NCBI RefSeq assembly: GCF_046250175.1
Contig: NZ_CP176468.1
DNA length: 64,000 bases
DNA from: Psychromonas sp030397575
Lineage (GTDB): Bacteria; Pseudomonadota; Gammaproteobacteria; Enterobacterales; Psychromonadaceae
Reading direction: 5' to 3' (one strand)
In this document: piece by piece, positions 36,350 to 45,318 of the stretch
How the letters are laid out: each line of letters begins with the position of its first letter
Numbering within the stretch: position 1 is the stretch's first letter
Notes under the pieces: generated by a model
Database searches by the model: none
Seen by the model: the letters and a program-made list of their open reading frames with translations, nothing else
What the model was told of the DNA's origin: nothing
Program-made: the position numbers and the translations under genes

Positions 36350-37483
36350 TTATTTGTGTTCGAAGTGAATTACACTACGGATACTTTCACCACTGTGCAT
36401 TAAATCAAATGATTTATTAATGTCTTCAAGTGGCATGGTATGGGTAATAAAGTCACTTAATTTGAATTCTCCAGCTAAATACTGTTCAACGATGGCTGGT
36501 AATTGAGAACGCCCCTTAACCCCACCAAATGCAGTACCACGCCATACACGACCTGTTACTAATTGGAATGGGCGAGTTGAAATTTCTTGTCCTGCACCAG
36601 CCACACCAACAATTACTGATTCACCCCAGCCTTTATGACAACATTCTAACGCACTACGCATTACATCAACATTACCAATACATTCAAAAGAGTATTCAAC
36701 GCCTCCGTCTGTCATTTCAACAATCACATCTTGAATTGGTTTGTCGAAGTTTTTAGGATTGATACAATCTGTCGCACCTAATTGCTTCGCTAGTTCAAAC
36801 TTACTCTCATTGATATCAATACCAATAATTTTATTTGCTCCGGCCATTTTTGCACCGATGATTGCAGATAGGCCAATGCCACCTAAACCAAAGATCGCAA
36901 CGTTATCGCCTTTTTCTACTTTAGCTGTATTTAATACTGCACCCATACCTGTTGTTACACCACAACCTAATAAACAGACTTCTTCAAGTGGCGCTTCTTT
37001 GTTTACTTTTGCTAGTGAAATCTCAGGTAATACTGTGTATTCAGAGAAAGTTGAACAACCCATGTAATGGAAGATAGGTTGACCATCTTTATAAAAACGG
37101 CTTGTGCCATCTGGCATTACCCCACGGCCTTGTGTTTCACGAACGGCACTACATAAGTTAGTTTTACCTGATGTGCAGAACTTACAAACACCACATTCAG
37201 CGGTATACAATGGGATGACATGATCACCAACACTTACACTGGTTACTCCTTCACCAACTTGTTCAACGATACCACCACCTTCATGACCTAAAATAACTGG
37301 AAACAAGCCTTCAGGATCTTCACCTGATAATGTGAATGCATCTGTATGACAAACACCCGAAGCGATAACTTTAACGAGCACTTCGCCTTTTCTTGGTAAC
37401 ATTACATCAACTTCTTCAACAACTAACGGTTGATTTGGGCCCCATGCAATAGCTGCTTTTGATTTAATAAATTGATCTGTCAT
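36350..37483 (-). CDS. frmA: S-(hydroxymethyl)glutathione dehydrogenase (class III alcohol dehydrogenase)
   Basis: 377 residues, full length for class III ADH. Catalytic zinc site CHTDAFTLSGEDPEGLFPVILGHEG, structural zinc cysteines in ECGVCKFCTSGKTNLC, NAD motif GLGGIGLSAIIGAKMAGA. It oxidises S-hydroxymethylglutathione, formed from formaldehyde and glutathione. It forms an operon with fghA and is divergent from a LysR-type gene that probably controls it; an FrmR-type repressor is not present. Confidence 0.97.
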   Translation of the reverse strand: MTDQFIKSKAAIAWGPNQPLVVEEVDVMLPRKGEVLVKVIASGVCHTDAFTLSGEDPEGLFPVILGHEGGGIVEQVGEGVTSVSVGDHVIPLYTAECGVCKFCTSGKTNLCSAVRETQGRGVMPDGTSRFYKDGQPIFHYMGCSTFSEYTVLPEISLAKVNKEAPLEEVCLLGCGVTTGMGAVLNTAKVEKGDNVAIFGLGGIGLSAIIGAKMAGANKIIGIDINESKFELAKQLGATDCINPKNFDKPIQDVIVEMTDGGVEYSFECIGNVDVMRSALECCHKGWGESVIVGVAGAGQEISTRPFQLVTGRVWRGTAFGGVKGRSQLPAIVEQYLAGEFKLSDFITHTMPLEDINKSFDLMHSGESIRSVIHFEHK

Positions 37484-37590
37484 ATCTACTCCAATTATGT
37501 GTGTATGTCATTTTTGTGTAACTATTATATTTGTTTCTACAATAATGATAATCTATCTAAAATGAAAATTACTTTTACTAGGTGGTAACA

Positions 37591-38457
37591 ATGTCATGGC
37601 AAGGGATTAATGAATTTGTTGCCGTCGCGGAGAGCAATAGCTTTTCGCTCGCGGCTAAACAACTGAATATATCAACGGCACAGGTTAGCCGGCAAATTAG
37701 TACCTTAGAAAAACGCTTACAGGTCAAACTTTTTTATCGAACCACACGTAGAGTATCACTCACCGAAGAGGCACAATTATTCTACCAACATTGTCGTAAT
37801 TTACTGGATGGTTTGAATAATGCAGAGCAAGCAATCACTAATCTGCAAAGTAAACCACAGGGGAATATCAAACTTACCGTTCCCGTGACTTATGGCGAAC
37901 AAAAAATACTACCACTGGTTAATGACTTTGTCGCTTTACATGATGGTATTGAAGTGACAACTGAGTTAACCAATAATCGTGTAGATCTTATTGATGGTGG
38001 TTTTGATGTGGCGATCAGGTTAGGTCAATTACAAGATTCCAGCTTGATTGCTAAAAAACTAAGCCAGCGTTCTAATTTCGTGTGTGCATCTAAAGCTTAT
38101 TTACAAAAACACGGCGAAGCACATTCATTGTCTGAATTAAAACAGCATAACTGTTTACTAGGCACTCGTGACTATTGGCGTTTTATTGAGCTGGGTAAAG
38201 AAAAAAATATCAGAGTAAAAGGTAATTTGCGTTGTAATAGTGGTTTAAGTCTAGTGGATGCCGCTTTAAAGAATATTGGCATTGTACAGTTACCTGATTA
38301 TTACGTGCAATCCTACATTGAATCAGGGCAGTTAGTGACTATTTTAGATCAATTCAGAGAACCATCGGAGGGGATTTGGGCCGTCTACCCACAGAATCGT
38401 TATTTATCACCTAAGATAAGGTTATTGATAGATCATTTATCTGCCAACTTAAAGTAG
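37591..38457 (+). CDS. LysR-family regulator, divergent from frmA
   Basis: About 288 residues from the ATG at 37591 (AGGTGG upstream; an in-frame GTG nine bases earlier is the alternative). N-terminal winged helix (FVAVAESNSFSLAAKQLNISTAQVSRQISTLEKRL), then a periplasmic-binding-like effector domain. Position suggests control of frmA-fghA, as in several marine and Pseudomonas-type loci where a LysR gene replaces frmR. The effector is not known. Confidence 0.9.
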   Translation: MSWQGINEFVAVAESNSFSLAAKQLNISTAQVSRQISTLEKRLQVKLFYRTTRRVSLTEEAQLFYQHCRNLLDGLNNAEQAITNLQSKPQGNIKLTVPVTYGEQKILPLVNDFVALHDGIEVTTELTNNRVDLIDGGFDVAIRLGQLQDSSLIAKKLSQRSNFVCASKAYLQKHGEAHSLSELKQHNCLLGTRDYWRFIELGKEKNIRVKGNLRCNSGLSLVDAALKNIGIVQLPDYYVQSYIESGQLVTILDQFREPSEGIWAVYPQNRYLSPKIRLLIDHLSANLK

Positions 38458-38556
38458 TGATGCTAACCTTTATTTAAAATAGCCATTTAACTTTTACCCC
38501 GATCTCTATTTGATTTTGATAGGAAATGTAGTGATTTCGGGGCGATAGTTTTACTT

Positions 38557-39225
38557 TTACTTCAATACTTTTTGGATCCACTCAGCGATATCAACTAACT
38601 GCTCTGCAACGACTGAATGTGGCATCATGTAAGATTGCCATTGAGCCGGATAACCTGCATCAACCAATAGTGTATTTGCCATTTTACCGGCACTGATTGC
38701 AACAACTTCATCTTGCTCTCCATGGTGCTGCATAATCGGGGTTTGCTGATTGGCTATAGATAACTCTGAAGGTAAATGATCTGGGCTTGGTAGGTAACAA
38801 GACATAGCAAGTACACCGGCTAACTTTTGCGGGTAGCGTAATCCTGAAAATAGACTAATTACACCACCTTGACTGAAACCAGCTAGTACAATCTTATCTG
38901 CAGTAATACCACTATCAATCTGTTCTTGAATTAAAGCATGCAAACGTTGTTCTGATTCCATGACTCCTGTGATATCTGCTCGGTTATGCAAGTCCATACT
39001 TTTGATATCGTACCAAGATCGCATCACTGCACCTTGATTAATAGTTACTGCTTGCTCCGGTGCATGCGGAAAAATAAAACGAATAGCGTGGTCTTTTGGT
39101 AACTTTAATGCTGGTACAATAGGTGAAAAACCTGCACCAGAATCCCCTAAACCGTGCAACCAAATGACGCAAGAAGTAGCTTCCACTGTGGGGTTTATGA
39201 TGATTTTATCTAAAGTTGAAGACAT
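38557..39225 (-). CDS. Carboxylesterase (phospholipase/carboxylesterase family)
   Basis: 222 residues. Short alpha/beta hydrolase of the acyl-protein thioesterase-like family: VIWLHGLGDSGAGF, nucleophile GFSQGGVISL, Asp in HGEQDEVV, and final His in MMPHSVVAEQ. It acts on small esters, perhaps acyl thioesters. Preceded by an Lrp-family gene 53 bases upstream on the same strand, possibly in one transcript. Confidence 0.9.
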   Translation of the reverse strand: MSSTLDKIIINPTVEATSCVIWLHGLGDSGAGFSPIVPALKLPKDHAIRFIFPHAPEQAVTINQGAVMRSWYDIKSMDLHNRADITGVMESEQRLHALIQEQIDSGITADKIVLAGFSQGGVISLFSGLRYPQKLAGVLAMSCYLPSPDHLPSELSIANQQTPIMQHHGEQDEVVAISAGKMANTLLVDAGYPAQWQSYMMPHSVVAEQLVDIAEWIQKVLK

Positions 39226-39278
39226 ATTGTATTCCTTATAAATAACTTAATAATGTAATTTTGTATAAAGAGGTTACG

Positions 39279-39755
39279 CTAATCTAATGGCAATGCAGTC
39301 TTTTTTAAGACTTCGCGTAACACAAAACTAGAATGGACACCTGTCACACCCTCTAATTTAGTGATTTGACCTAATAGAAACTGTTCATAATGCTGCATAT
39401 CACGTACTACGACTTTTAATAAAAAGTCAGCTGATTGCCCTGTAACAATTAAACACTCTAATACTTCTGGTAGCGCGGTTACTGATGCTTCAAAGTTTTC
39501 AAAACGTTCCGGCGTATGTCGATCCATACTGATACCGATCATGGCCGTTAGATTTAAGCCTAAGGCTGCGCTCTTTAATAGTGTGACATGTTTATCAATG
39601 ATACCAGACTCCTCTAAGCGCTTTACGCGTCGTGAGCAAGGAGTCGGTGATAACCCAATACTATCTGCTAATTCTAAATTACTAATACGGGCATTATCTT
39701 GCATGAGCTGTAATATTTGTTTATCTATCCGATCTAATTTTACGACTGATTGCAT
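39279..39755 (-). CDS. Lrp/AsnC-family regulator
   Basis: 158 residues. Winged helix (about 6-65: IDKQILQLMQDNARISNLELADSIGLSPTPCSRRVKRLEESGII) and a RAM ligand-binding domain (about 70-150) with VTGQSADFLLKVVVRD. Amino-acid-responsive regulators of this type control amino-acid metabolism; leuA starts 280 bases away on the opposite strand, so leucine control is conceivable. It is not the global Lrp by its N-terminus. Confidence 0.9.
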   Translation of the reverse strand: MQSVVKLDRIDKQILQLMQDNARISNLELADSIGLSPTPCSRRVKRLEESGIIDKHVTLLKSAALGLNLTAMIGISMDRHTPERFENFEASVTALPEVLECLIVTGQSADFLLKVVVRDMQHYEQFLLGQITKLEGVTGVHSSFVLREVLKKTALPLD

Positions 39756-40035
39756 GCTAACTCCTTAAAATGTTATTGATCACTACTATTATTGTTATTA
39801 GTAGTGATTTATTGCAATATTTTTACTTTTTAATGGTCACTTTGCAATCACTCACTCAAAAAAGTTCGCTATAGTTTACACCATGGATAGCGAGCAAAGT
39901 TTCTAACCGGAAATGGGGGGCAATATTCTTACCATGATGAGCCAACTCGCTAATTCTTTTATCTTTATCTGTAATTTCTTAGTATGATACCCAGCAAATA
40001 GTAACCATTAAAGAATCGTTTTTAGGGAATGTCTT

Positions 40036-41772
40036 ATGTCAGCCAATAATAATCAAGCATCTAGTTTCAATCATAAAAAATATCGTGCTTTTGCACCTAT
40101 TCAAAAGACTGATCGCCGTTGGCCTAACCTGGTAATCGACCATGCGCCTGATTGGTGTAGTGTTGACTTAAGAGATGGTAATCAAGCATTGATTGAGCCA
40201 ATGAGCCCAACTCAAAAACTAGAAATGTTTAAGTTATTAGTGGATGTTGGCTTCAAAGAGATTGAAGTTGGTTTCCCTGCTGCATCAGCTCCTGACTTTG
40301 ATTTTGTACGTCAATTAATTGAAGAAAACCATATTCCAGACGATGTGACTATCCAAGTATTGACACAAGCAAGAGAACCACTTATTGCACGTAGCTTTGA
40401 AGCATTAAAAGGGGCTAAAAAAGCGATTGTACACTTATACAATTCAACATCTACTGTACAACGCGAGCAAGTTTTCAAAAAATCTCGCGATGAGATTAAA
40501 GGTATTGCTATTCAAGGTGCTGAATGGGTTAAAGAGATGGCTGAACAACAGCCTGAGACACAATGGTCATTCCAATATTCTCCAGAAAGTTTTACTGGAA
40601 CAGAGATGGATTATGCATTAGAAGTGTGTGACGCAGTGATCAATGTATGGCAACCAACGCCAGATAATAAAGTTATCATTAATTTACCTGCGACAGTTGA
40701 AGTATCAACACCAAATGTTTACGCAGACCAAATTGAATGGATCAACGATAATATTAGTCATCGTGATTCAGTAAGAATTAGCTTACATACACACAACGAC
40801 CGTGGTTGTGGTGTTGCTGCTGCCGAGTTAGGTGTATTGGCAGGCGCTGACCGTATTGAAGGCACGTTATTAGGTAATGGCGAACGTACAGGTAATATGG
40901 ATATCGTGACTATGGCTATGAATATCTATAGCCAAGGTATTGATCCAGAATTAGTTTTATCAGATATGGACCGTATTATTTCTACGGTTGAACGTTGTAC
41001 TCAGTTAGCCGTTCATCCACGTCATGCTTATGCGGGTGAGTTAGTCTTTGCAGCATTTTCTGGTAGTCACCAAGATGCGATTAACAAATGCATGAGTATC
41101 GATGCAGAAAAACGTAAAGATGACCCAGATGCACATTGGGAGGTGGCTTATTTACCGATTGATCCTCGTGATTTAGGACGCAGCTATCAACAAGTTATCC
41201 GCATTAATAGTCAATCAGGAAAAGGTGGCGTGGCGTACGTACTTGAACAAGATTACGGTATTCAAATGCCACGTTGGATGCAGGTTGATTTTAGTCCTCA
41301 CATCCAAGCTTTTGCCGAGCAAAGTGAAGCTGAAGTAGGGCCAACAGCAATTCATGAGATATTCTCGAACACTTATTTAAACCCTGTGCATGCGGTAACG
41401 ATTGATAGTTATCAGTTAAGCCGAGAAGGCAGTGTTGATACCTTAGAGGCTAAAGTACAGGCACAGGGCCAACATATTGAGCTATCTGGTAAAGGTAAAG
41501 GTGTATTAGACGCCTTTGTGAAGGGATTAAGTGCCGCTATTGGACACGACATCGTGTTACTTGATTACAATGAGCATGCTTTACCAAGTAAGTTAGGGGC
41601 AGAGAACGAACAAGCTGAAGCAATGGCTTATGTGCAAATTAGTATTCAAGGCCAACGTTACTGTGCAGCCTCTCATTGTGATGATATCGTTACAGCTTCA
41701 ATGCAAGCGTTGTTAAACGCATTAAGTCGTAGTGATGTATCAGTAGCAAAAACAGCGGCTATCTCAGCTTAA
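40036..41772 (+). CDS. leuA: 2-isopropylmalate synthase (long type)
   Basis: 578 residues, the LeuA2 long form (Corynebacterium/yeast-like) instead of the ~520-residue E. coli form. The catalytic barrel has the SVDLRDGNQAL motif, HTHNDRGCGVAAAELG and GNGERTGNMDIV; the C-terminal regulatory domain (about 440-570) binds leucine. It condenses acetyl-CoA with 2-ketoisovalerate, the first step of leucine synthesis. leuB, leuC and leuD are not adjacent. The 280-base leader shows no clear leucine-codon attenuator peptide. Confidence 0.95.
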   Translation: MSANNNQASSFNHKKYRAFAPIQKTDRRWPNLVIDHAPDWCSVDLRDGNQALIEPMSPTQKLEMFKLLVDVGFKEIEVGFPAASAPDFDFVRQLIEENHIPDDVTIQVLTQAREPLIARSFEALKGAKKAIVHLYNSTSTVQREQVFKKSRDEIKGIAIQGAEWVKEMAEQQPETQWSFQYSPESFTGTEMDYALEVCDAVINVWQPTPDNKVIINLPATVEVSTPNVYADQIEWINDNISHRDSVRISLHTHNDRGCGVAAAELGVLAGADRIEGTLLGNGERTGNMDIVTMAMNIYSQGIDPELVLSDMDRIISTVERCTQLAVHPRHAYAGELVFAAFSGSHQDAINKCMSIDAEKRKDDPDAHWEVAYLPIDPRDLGRSYQQVIRINSQSGKGGVAYVLEQDYGIQMPRWMQVDFSPHIQAFAEQSEAEVGPTAIHEIFSNTYLNPVHAVTIDSYQLSREGSVDTLEAKVQAQGQHIELSGKGKGVLDAFVKGLSAAIGHDIVLLDYNEHALPSKLGAENEQAEAMAYVQISIQGQRYCAASHCDDIVTASMQALLNALSRSDVSVAKTAAISA

Positions 41773-41786
41773 TAAATGTATAAGAA

Positions 41787-41820
41787 AACTTCGTAGATAC
41801 TTCTTTCTACGAAGTTTTTC
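41787..41820 (+). terminator. Terminator of leuA
   Basis: AAACTTCGTAGA-TACTTCTT-TCTACGAAGTTTTT: an 11- to 12-bp stem with a T-run about 15 bases past the leuA stop. Confidence 0.93.
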
Positions 41821-41930
41821 CTCGATTAATCATGAGACACGCCTTTCCCGCCAAGATATCCACAATCATATATTGATAAAACATTAATCATAAAGTAGAA
41901 TACGACTCATTATCATTTATAAGGGTTGTT

Positions 41931-42623
41931 ATGTCTAATATAGTAGTGGTTGACACCGATCTAGAAAGTCGATCATTAATCACTAAAATACTGATCAAAG
42001 CTTCACATCAAGTGACCTGCTTAAGTAATAGTGACAGTGTACTTAACCTCCTAGAACAACAAGGTGCAGACCTTGTTATTATTAATGACTGCACAAGCTC
42101 GGAACTCATTGTAGAGTTGATTGCTAAGATCTATGAAGATTTTGCTGCTCCTATTTTGCTTTTAAGTGAGCCAGATAAGCAAGATACATTACTTGAACAG
42201 CTTAGAGCAGGGGCAGATCAATACTTGATGAAGCCTTTCTCTGCCAACGCTTTATTGGTGCATACAGATGTACTACTTCGCCGGGTCGCTTTAGAGAAAA
42301 AACGCGCTAACTTTAGCCATTGCAGCCAACAATTCTCCTTTAAAATATCACGCTTACCTTTCACTGATACTGAAGAGCAATTAGTGCAATATTTAACAAG
42401 CAAAGAGGGAGATATCATTTCTAAAGCGACCTTACAGAAAGAGGTGTTAAAGAAAGATCTTTCGATGTTTGACCGAAATTTAGATGTGCATATTAGTAAT
42501 ATTCGCCGCAAAATGTCTAATGCTGGTTTGTCTAAGTTACATATTAAAACAGTCCACGGTAAAGGTTATAGTTTTAGCGAGAGGTTAAGTAAAGTTGCCC
42601 CTCTATTATTCTTTTTCCTTTAA
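41931..42623 (+). CDS. Atypical OmpR-type response regulator without the usual phospho-acceptor Asp
   Basis: 230 residues. Receiver-like domain (1-118) followed by an OmpR-type winged helix (about 130-220: ITKATLQKEVL, FDRNLDVHISNIRRKM, TVHGKGYSF). The normal DLVILD motif reads DLVIIND: position 52 is Asn, with an Asp only at 53, and the following MP..DG is missing. One of the N-terminal acidic pair is Thr (VVVDTD). Lys (LMKPF) remains. It may work without phosphorylation. No kinase gene is near. The C-terminus ends in a hydrophobic LLFFFL. Confidence 0.85.
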   Translation: MSNIVVVDTDLESRSLITKILIKASHQVTCLSNSDSVLNLLEQQGADLVIINDCTSSELIVELIAKIYEDFAAPILLLSEPDKQDTLLEQLRAGADQYLMKPFSANALLVHTDVLLRRVALEKKRANFSHCSQQFSFKISRLPFTDTEEQLVQYLTSKEGDIISKATLQKEVLKKDLSMFDRNLDVHISNIRRKMSNAGLSKLHIKTVHGKGYSFSERLSKVAPLLFFFL

Positions 42624-42958
42624 TAATATTGGAATCTAGCGGCCTATTTTCTGTCCACCTTTCAATTTTTTTTAGTTAACTACTTTTAAGGACTTTCTCC
42701 CAACCATAGAAAGCCTTTAAAATATTTTTATCTACAGAGTAAAAGCACTCTCTTTTAATCGTTCCCAAAAACTATTTTTTTAAATTAACGTTTTTTATAG
42801 GTCGATTTTTATCTTAATTCAGTCGATTCTTTTAATATATTTTTATGTTCTTATCTTTAATTACCAAATGTAAAGAATGTAAATTTATTTATTAATTAAA
42901 TGATAATGAATTACATTTGCATTCCTTATAAGCAGCTCCTTAATTAAGATCTTTTTTC
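42624..42958. other. Promoter region of the metal-uptake operon
   Basis: 335 bases, very AT-rich, between the orphan regulator and the PepSY-type gene. The Zur/Fur-like palindrome is at 42898-42918. A second half-site-like ATGTAAAGAATGTAAA lies just upstream (about 42868-42884). No open frame. Confidence 0.45.
42898..42918. promoter_or_regulatory. Zur- or Fur-like operator before the metal-uptake operon
   Basis: AAATG and CATTT flank an AT-rich 11-base centre, in the 21-base arrangement AAATG-N11-CATTT. This agrees with the gammaproteobacterial Zur consensus at the outer arms (AAATGTTATA...TATAACATTT) and at several central positions, 14 of 20 by my count. The overlapping ATGATAAT also resembles a Fur half-site. 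It lies 40 bases before the first ATG. Either regulator would make the operon respond to metal starvation. Confidence 0.6.
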
Positions 42959-43594
42959 ATGGCTCTCTCTTTAAAAAACAAAAAAGTACAACTATGGGCA
43001 AGACGCTTACATATTTATGTTTCGATGGCTTTATTACTTGTTGTTTTGTTTTTTGCTATTAGCGGTATTACTTTAAATCGCCCAAATTTATATACCAGCG
43101 ATACTCCACAGGTCGAGCAGCAAACATTAATTATTCCAGATCATTTTTTTAGCATGAAAAACTCACGTTTGACGGTGAATAAAGTCGGCTTACTTGATTA
43201 CCTTAATCATAAAGCAAACCTTTCTGGCACACCTTCTTCTATGCAGGTTTTCAGTGATATTGAGCAAGGGGAAATGCTCGAAGGAGAAGTCTCTTTAGAT
43301 TACAAAGGCCCTGGCTTCAATAGCACCGTATTTATTAACCTCGTCACTAAAGAAGCAGAAATAGAGTCAACACATTATGGTGTCGTGGCGGTACTAAACG
43401 ACCTTCATAAAGGCCGTAATAGCGGTCAAGTATGGGCGTGGTTTATTGATATTAGTGGTTTCTTAATGGTCTTTTTTGCTTTAACAGGTGTGTGTCTATT
43501 AGTACCGAAAAAGAAAAGTTTTAGTTTAGGACTGAAATGGATGACCTTTGGTTCTGTAGTCACCCTGTTAATTTATCTATTTGCTGTACCTTAA
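42959..43594 (+). CDS. PepSY-associated membrane protein
   Basis: 211 residues with an N-terminal membrane helix (about 15-37, after KVQLWARRLHIYVSM) and two C-terminal helices (about 160-180 and 192-209), with a ~110-residue periplasmic loop between. The RRLHIYVSMALLLVVLFFAISG start and the DLHKGRNSGQVWAWFIDISG segment are those of PepSY-associated TM proteins, known from iron and zinc uptake loci; their helix histidines are candidate haem or metal ligands. First gene of the operon; overlaps the DUF2271 reading frame start region. Confidence 0.85.
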   Translation: MALSLKNKKVQLWARRLHIYVSMALLLVVLFFAISGITLNRPNLYTSDTPQVEQQTLIIPDHFFSMKNSRLTVNKVGLLDYLNHKANLSGTPSSMQVFSDIEQGEMLEGEVSLDYKGPGFNSTVFINLVTKEAEIESTHYGVVAVLNDLHKGRNSGQVWAWFIDISGFLMVFFALTGVCLLVPKKKSFSLGLKWMTFGSVVTLLIYLFAVP

Positions 43595-43607
43595 TGAGAG
43601 TTTAAAA

Positions 43608-44126
43608 ATGAAATTTAAAAGTGTGTTTTATGTATTGAGTTTATTACTTACCTTACCTAGTTGGGTGAATGCAAAGACTCTTCCTGAACAAGCTGTGATG
43701 GATGTTGAATTCACTATTCCTGCTGTAGAAGCGAGCATTTATGCACGCCCTTATGTTGCTGTTTGGGTTGAAGATGAACAGCGTCAACCAGTACGTACTA
43801 TCCAACTATGGGTTGGTGAAGATGAGTGGTTAAAAGATTTAAGAAGTTGGTGGCGTAAAGTAGGGCGCAATGATCGCGCTGTGGTAGATGCCGTGACTTC
43901 TGCAACTCGACCTGTTGGCCAGTACCGTTTCTCATGGGATGGATTAGACCAACAAGGTAAACCTGTTGAGCAAGGTAATTATACCTTCTATGTTGAAGTG
44001 GTACGTGAGCATGGTGGACGTAACTATTTACGTCAAAAAATACAACTTGCCGAACAAGATTTTAAGCTGACGTTGCAACCTACCGAAGAAACTGGCTTGA
44101 TTAATCTGCATTACCATATTCAATAA
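43608..44126 (+). CDS. DUF2271 exported protein
   Basis: About 172 residues from the ATG at 43608, chosen because the reading then begins with a clear signal peptide (MKFKSVFYVLSLLLTLPSWVNA). The mature part has VAVWVEDEQRQPVRTIQLWVGEDEWLKDLRSWW and DAVTSATRPVGQYRFSWDG, the DUF2271 pattern, a beta-sandwich-like periplasmic protein of unknown activity that recurs with PepSY and DUF4198 proteins in metal loci. It starts 13 bases after the PepSY-type stop. Confidence 0.85.
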   Translation: MKFKSVFYVLSLLLTLPSWVNAKTLPEQAVMDVEFTIPAVEASIYARPYVAVWVEDEQRQPVRTIQLWVGEDEWLKDLRSWWRKVGRNDRAVVDAVTSATRPVGQYRFSWDGLDQQGKPVEQGNYTFYVEVVREHGGRNYLRQKIQLAEQDFKLTLQPTEETGLINLHYHIQ

Positions 44127-44158
44127 ATTTACTATTAACAATGAAAAGAGAGAATCAC

Positions 44159-44992
44159 ATGTTATCTAAAAAAATAAGTATAGTTACTGTTCTTTGCTCT
44201 ATGGTGGCTGGTCTTGCCTTCTCTACTGTAGCGAATGCTCATCCGCGTTGGATATTGCCGTCTCATTTTAGTATTTCTAAAGAAGGTGGTGATTGGTTAA
44301 CATTTGATGTAACTGCATCACATGGTACTTTTGTATTAGATAAACCAGCTGGTGCTGAAAATGCACGTATTGTTATGCCTGATGGTCGACAAGAACGTCC
44401 TGATACAATTTTACGTGGCAAGCGTCGCTCTGTATTTGATTTTCATTTTACTGAAGAAGGTACGCACCGCGTACAAATTAACAACTTCCCAAGCTACGTA
44501 ACTCAATATAAAGCGGGTAAACGTGATACACGTAAAAGATTACGAGCAAGCAAAATAGAGCGAGATGCATTATTACCAGAAGGTGCTCGCGATGTAAGCA
44601 GTACACTTAACTACACCCGTGCAGAAGCTTACATTACTGTGGGTAAACCTAGTGATAAGCCTTTCCCATTAGAAGGTAAATACTTAGAGTTGCAACCAGA
44701 AACTAACCCGGCTGATATCGTGGCAACAGAGCCTGTGCGTTTTCAGTTGTTCTTTAATGGTAAAGCGCAAGCAGGTGTAAAAGCTGAAATTACACGCGAC
44801 GGCACATTATACCGTAACCAACAAGAGCAAATAGATGTGGTAAGTGATGAACAAGGTTTTATTGAGTTTACACCTGAAATCGCTGGTCGTTATTTATTAA
44901 AAGCATCACATAGAGCCCCAATTGAAAATAATCCATTAGCAGACAACATGAATGTTGCTGTGCACCTAACCTTTGAAGCGGTACTACCTTAG
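44159..44992 (+). CDS. DUF4198 periplasmic protein
   Basis: About 277 residues from the ATG at 44159 (GAGAG upstream; an earlier ATG at 44141 is possible). Signal peptide ends at VANA, leaving a mature N-terminus HPRWILPSHFS: the His right after cleavage and the following His are typical of DUF4198 and could bind metal, as in NikK/CbtJ-like proteins. It is a beta-rich periplasmic protein associated with nickel, cobalt or zinc uptake. Its stop overlaps the next start (TAGTG). Confidence 0.87.
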   Translation: MLSKKISIVTVLCSMVAGLAFSTVANAHPRWILPSHFSISKEGGDWLTFDVTASHGTFVLDKPAGAENARIVMPDGRQERPDTILRGKRRSVFDFHFTEEGTHRVQINNFPSYVTQYKAGKRDTRKRLRASKIERDALLPEGARDVSSTLNYTRAEAYITVGKPSDKPFPLEGKYLELQPETNPADIVATEPVRFQLFFNGKAQAGVKAEITRDGTLYRNQQEQIDVVSDEQGFIEFTPEIAGRYLLKASHRAPIENNPLADNMNVAVHLTFEAVLP

Positions 44993-45318
44993 TGTCATTG
45001 GTTAAGCGCATCGGAAATAGTGTGGCCGGGGCTGGCTTGCTATTCATTAGTAGCGCAGCATTAGCCCATTATCCTTTGATGGAGTGCTGGTCAAAAGGCG
45101 ATATTATTGAATGCCAGGCAGGTTATAGCGATGGCAGTAAAGCAACTGATTATGCCGTTAAAATGTATGATTATGACGATAACTTAATTGCTAAAGTTAA
45201 AACTGATAAGCGTTCTATTGCAACGTTCAAGCTTAGTGCTGATGAATTTTACATTGTCTTTGATTCTGGACACGAGTACCCAGTTGAAGTTGACGGTGTA
45301 GAGATTGATGAAAAATGA
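44992..45318 (+). CDS. Small exported protein of the metal operon
   Basis: 108 residues, starting with GTG that overlaps the DUF4198 stop by one base. Signal peptide ends at AALA; mature N-terminus is HYPLMECWSKGDIIECQAGYSDG, again with His first and two Cys. The rest is a small beta-sandwich-like domain (VKMYDYDDNLIAKVKTD). I do not recognise a named family. Location and the N-terminal His suggest a periplasmic metal-handling protein. Its end overlaps the next gene by four bases. Confidence 0.78.
   Translation: MSLVKRIGNSVAGAGLLFISSAALAHYPLMECWSKGDIIECQAGYSDGSKATDYAVKMYDYDDNLIAKVKTDKRSIATFKLSADEFYIVFDSGHEYPVEVDGVEIDEK

Noticed and set aside
39756..40035. Possible leucine attenuator peptide before leuA
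   Set aside because: No short frame with a run of Leu codons and a following terminator/antiterminator pair is visible.
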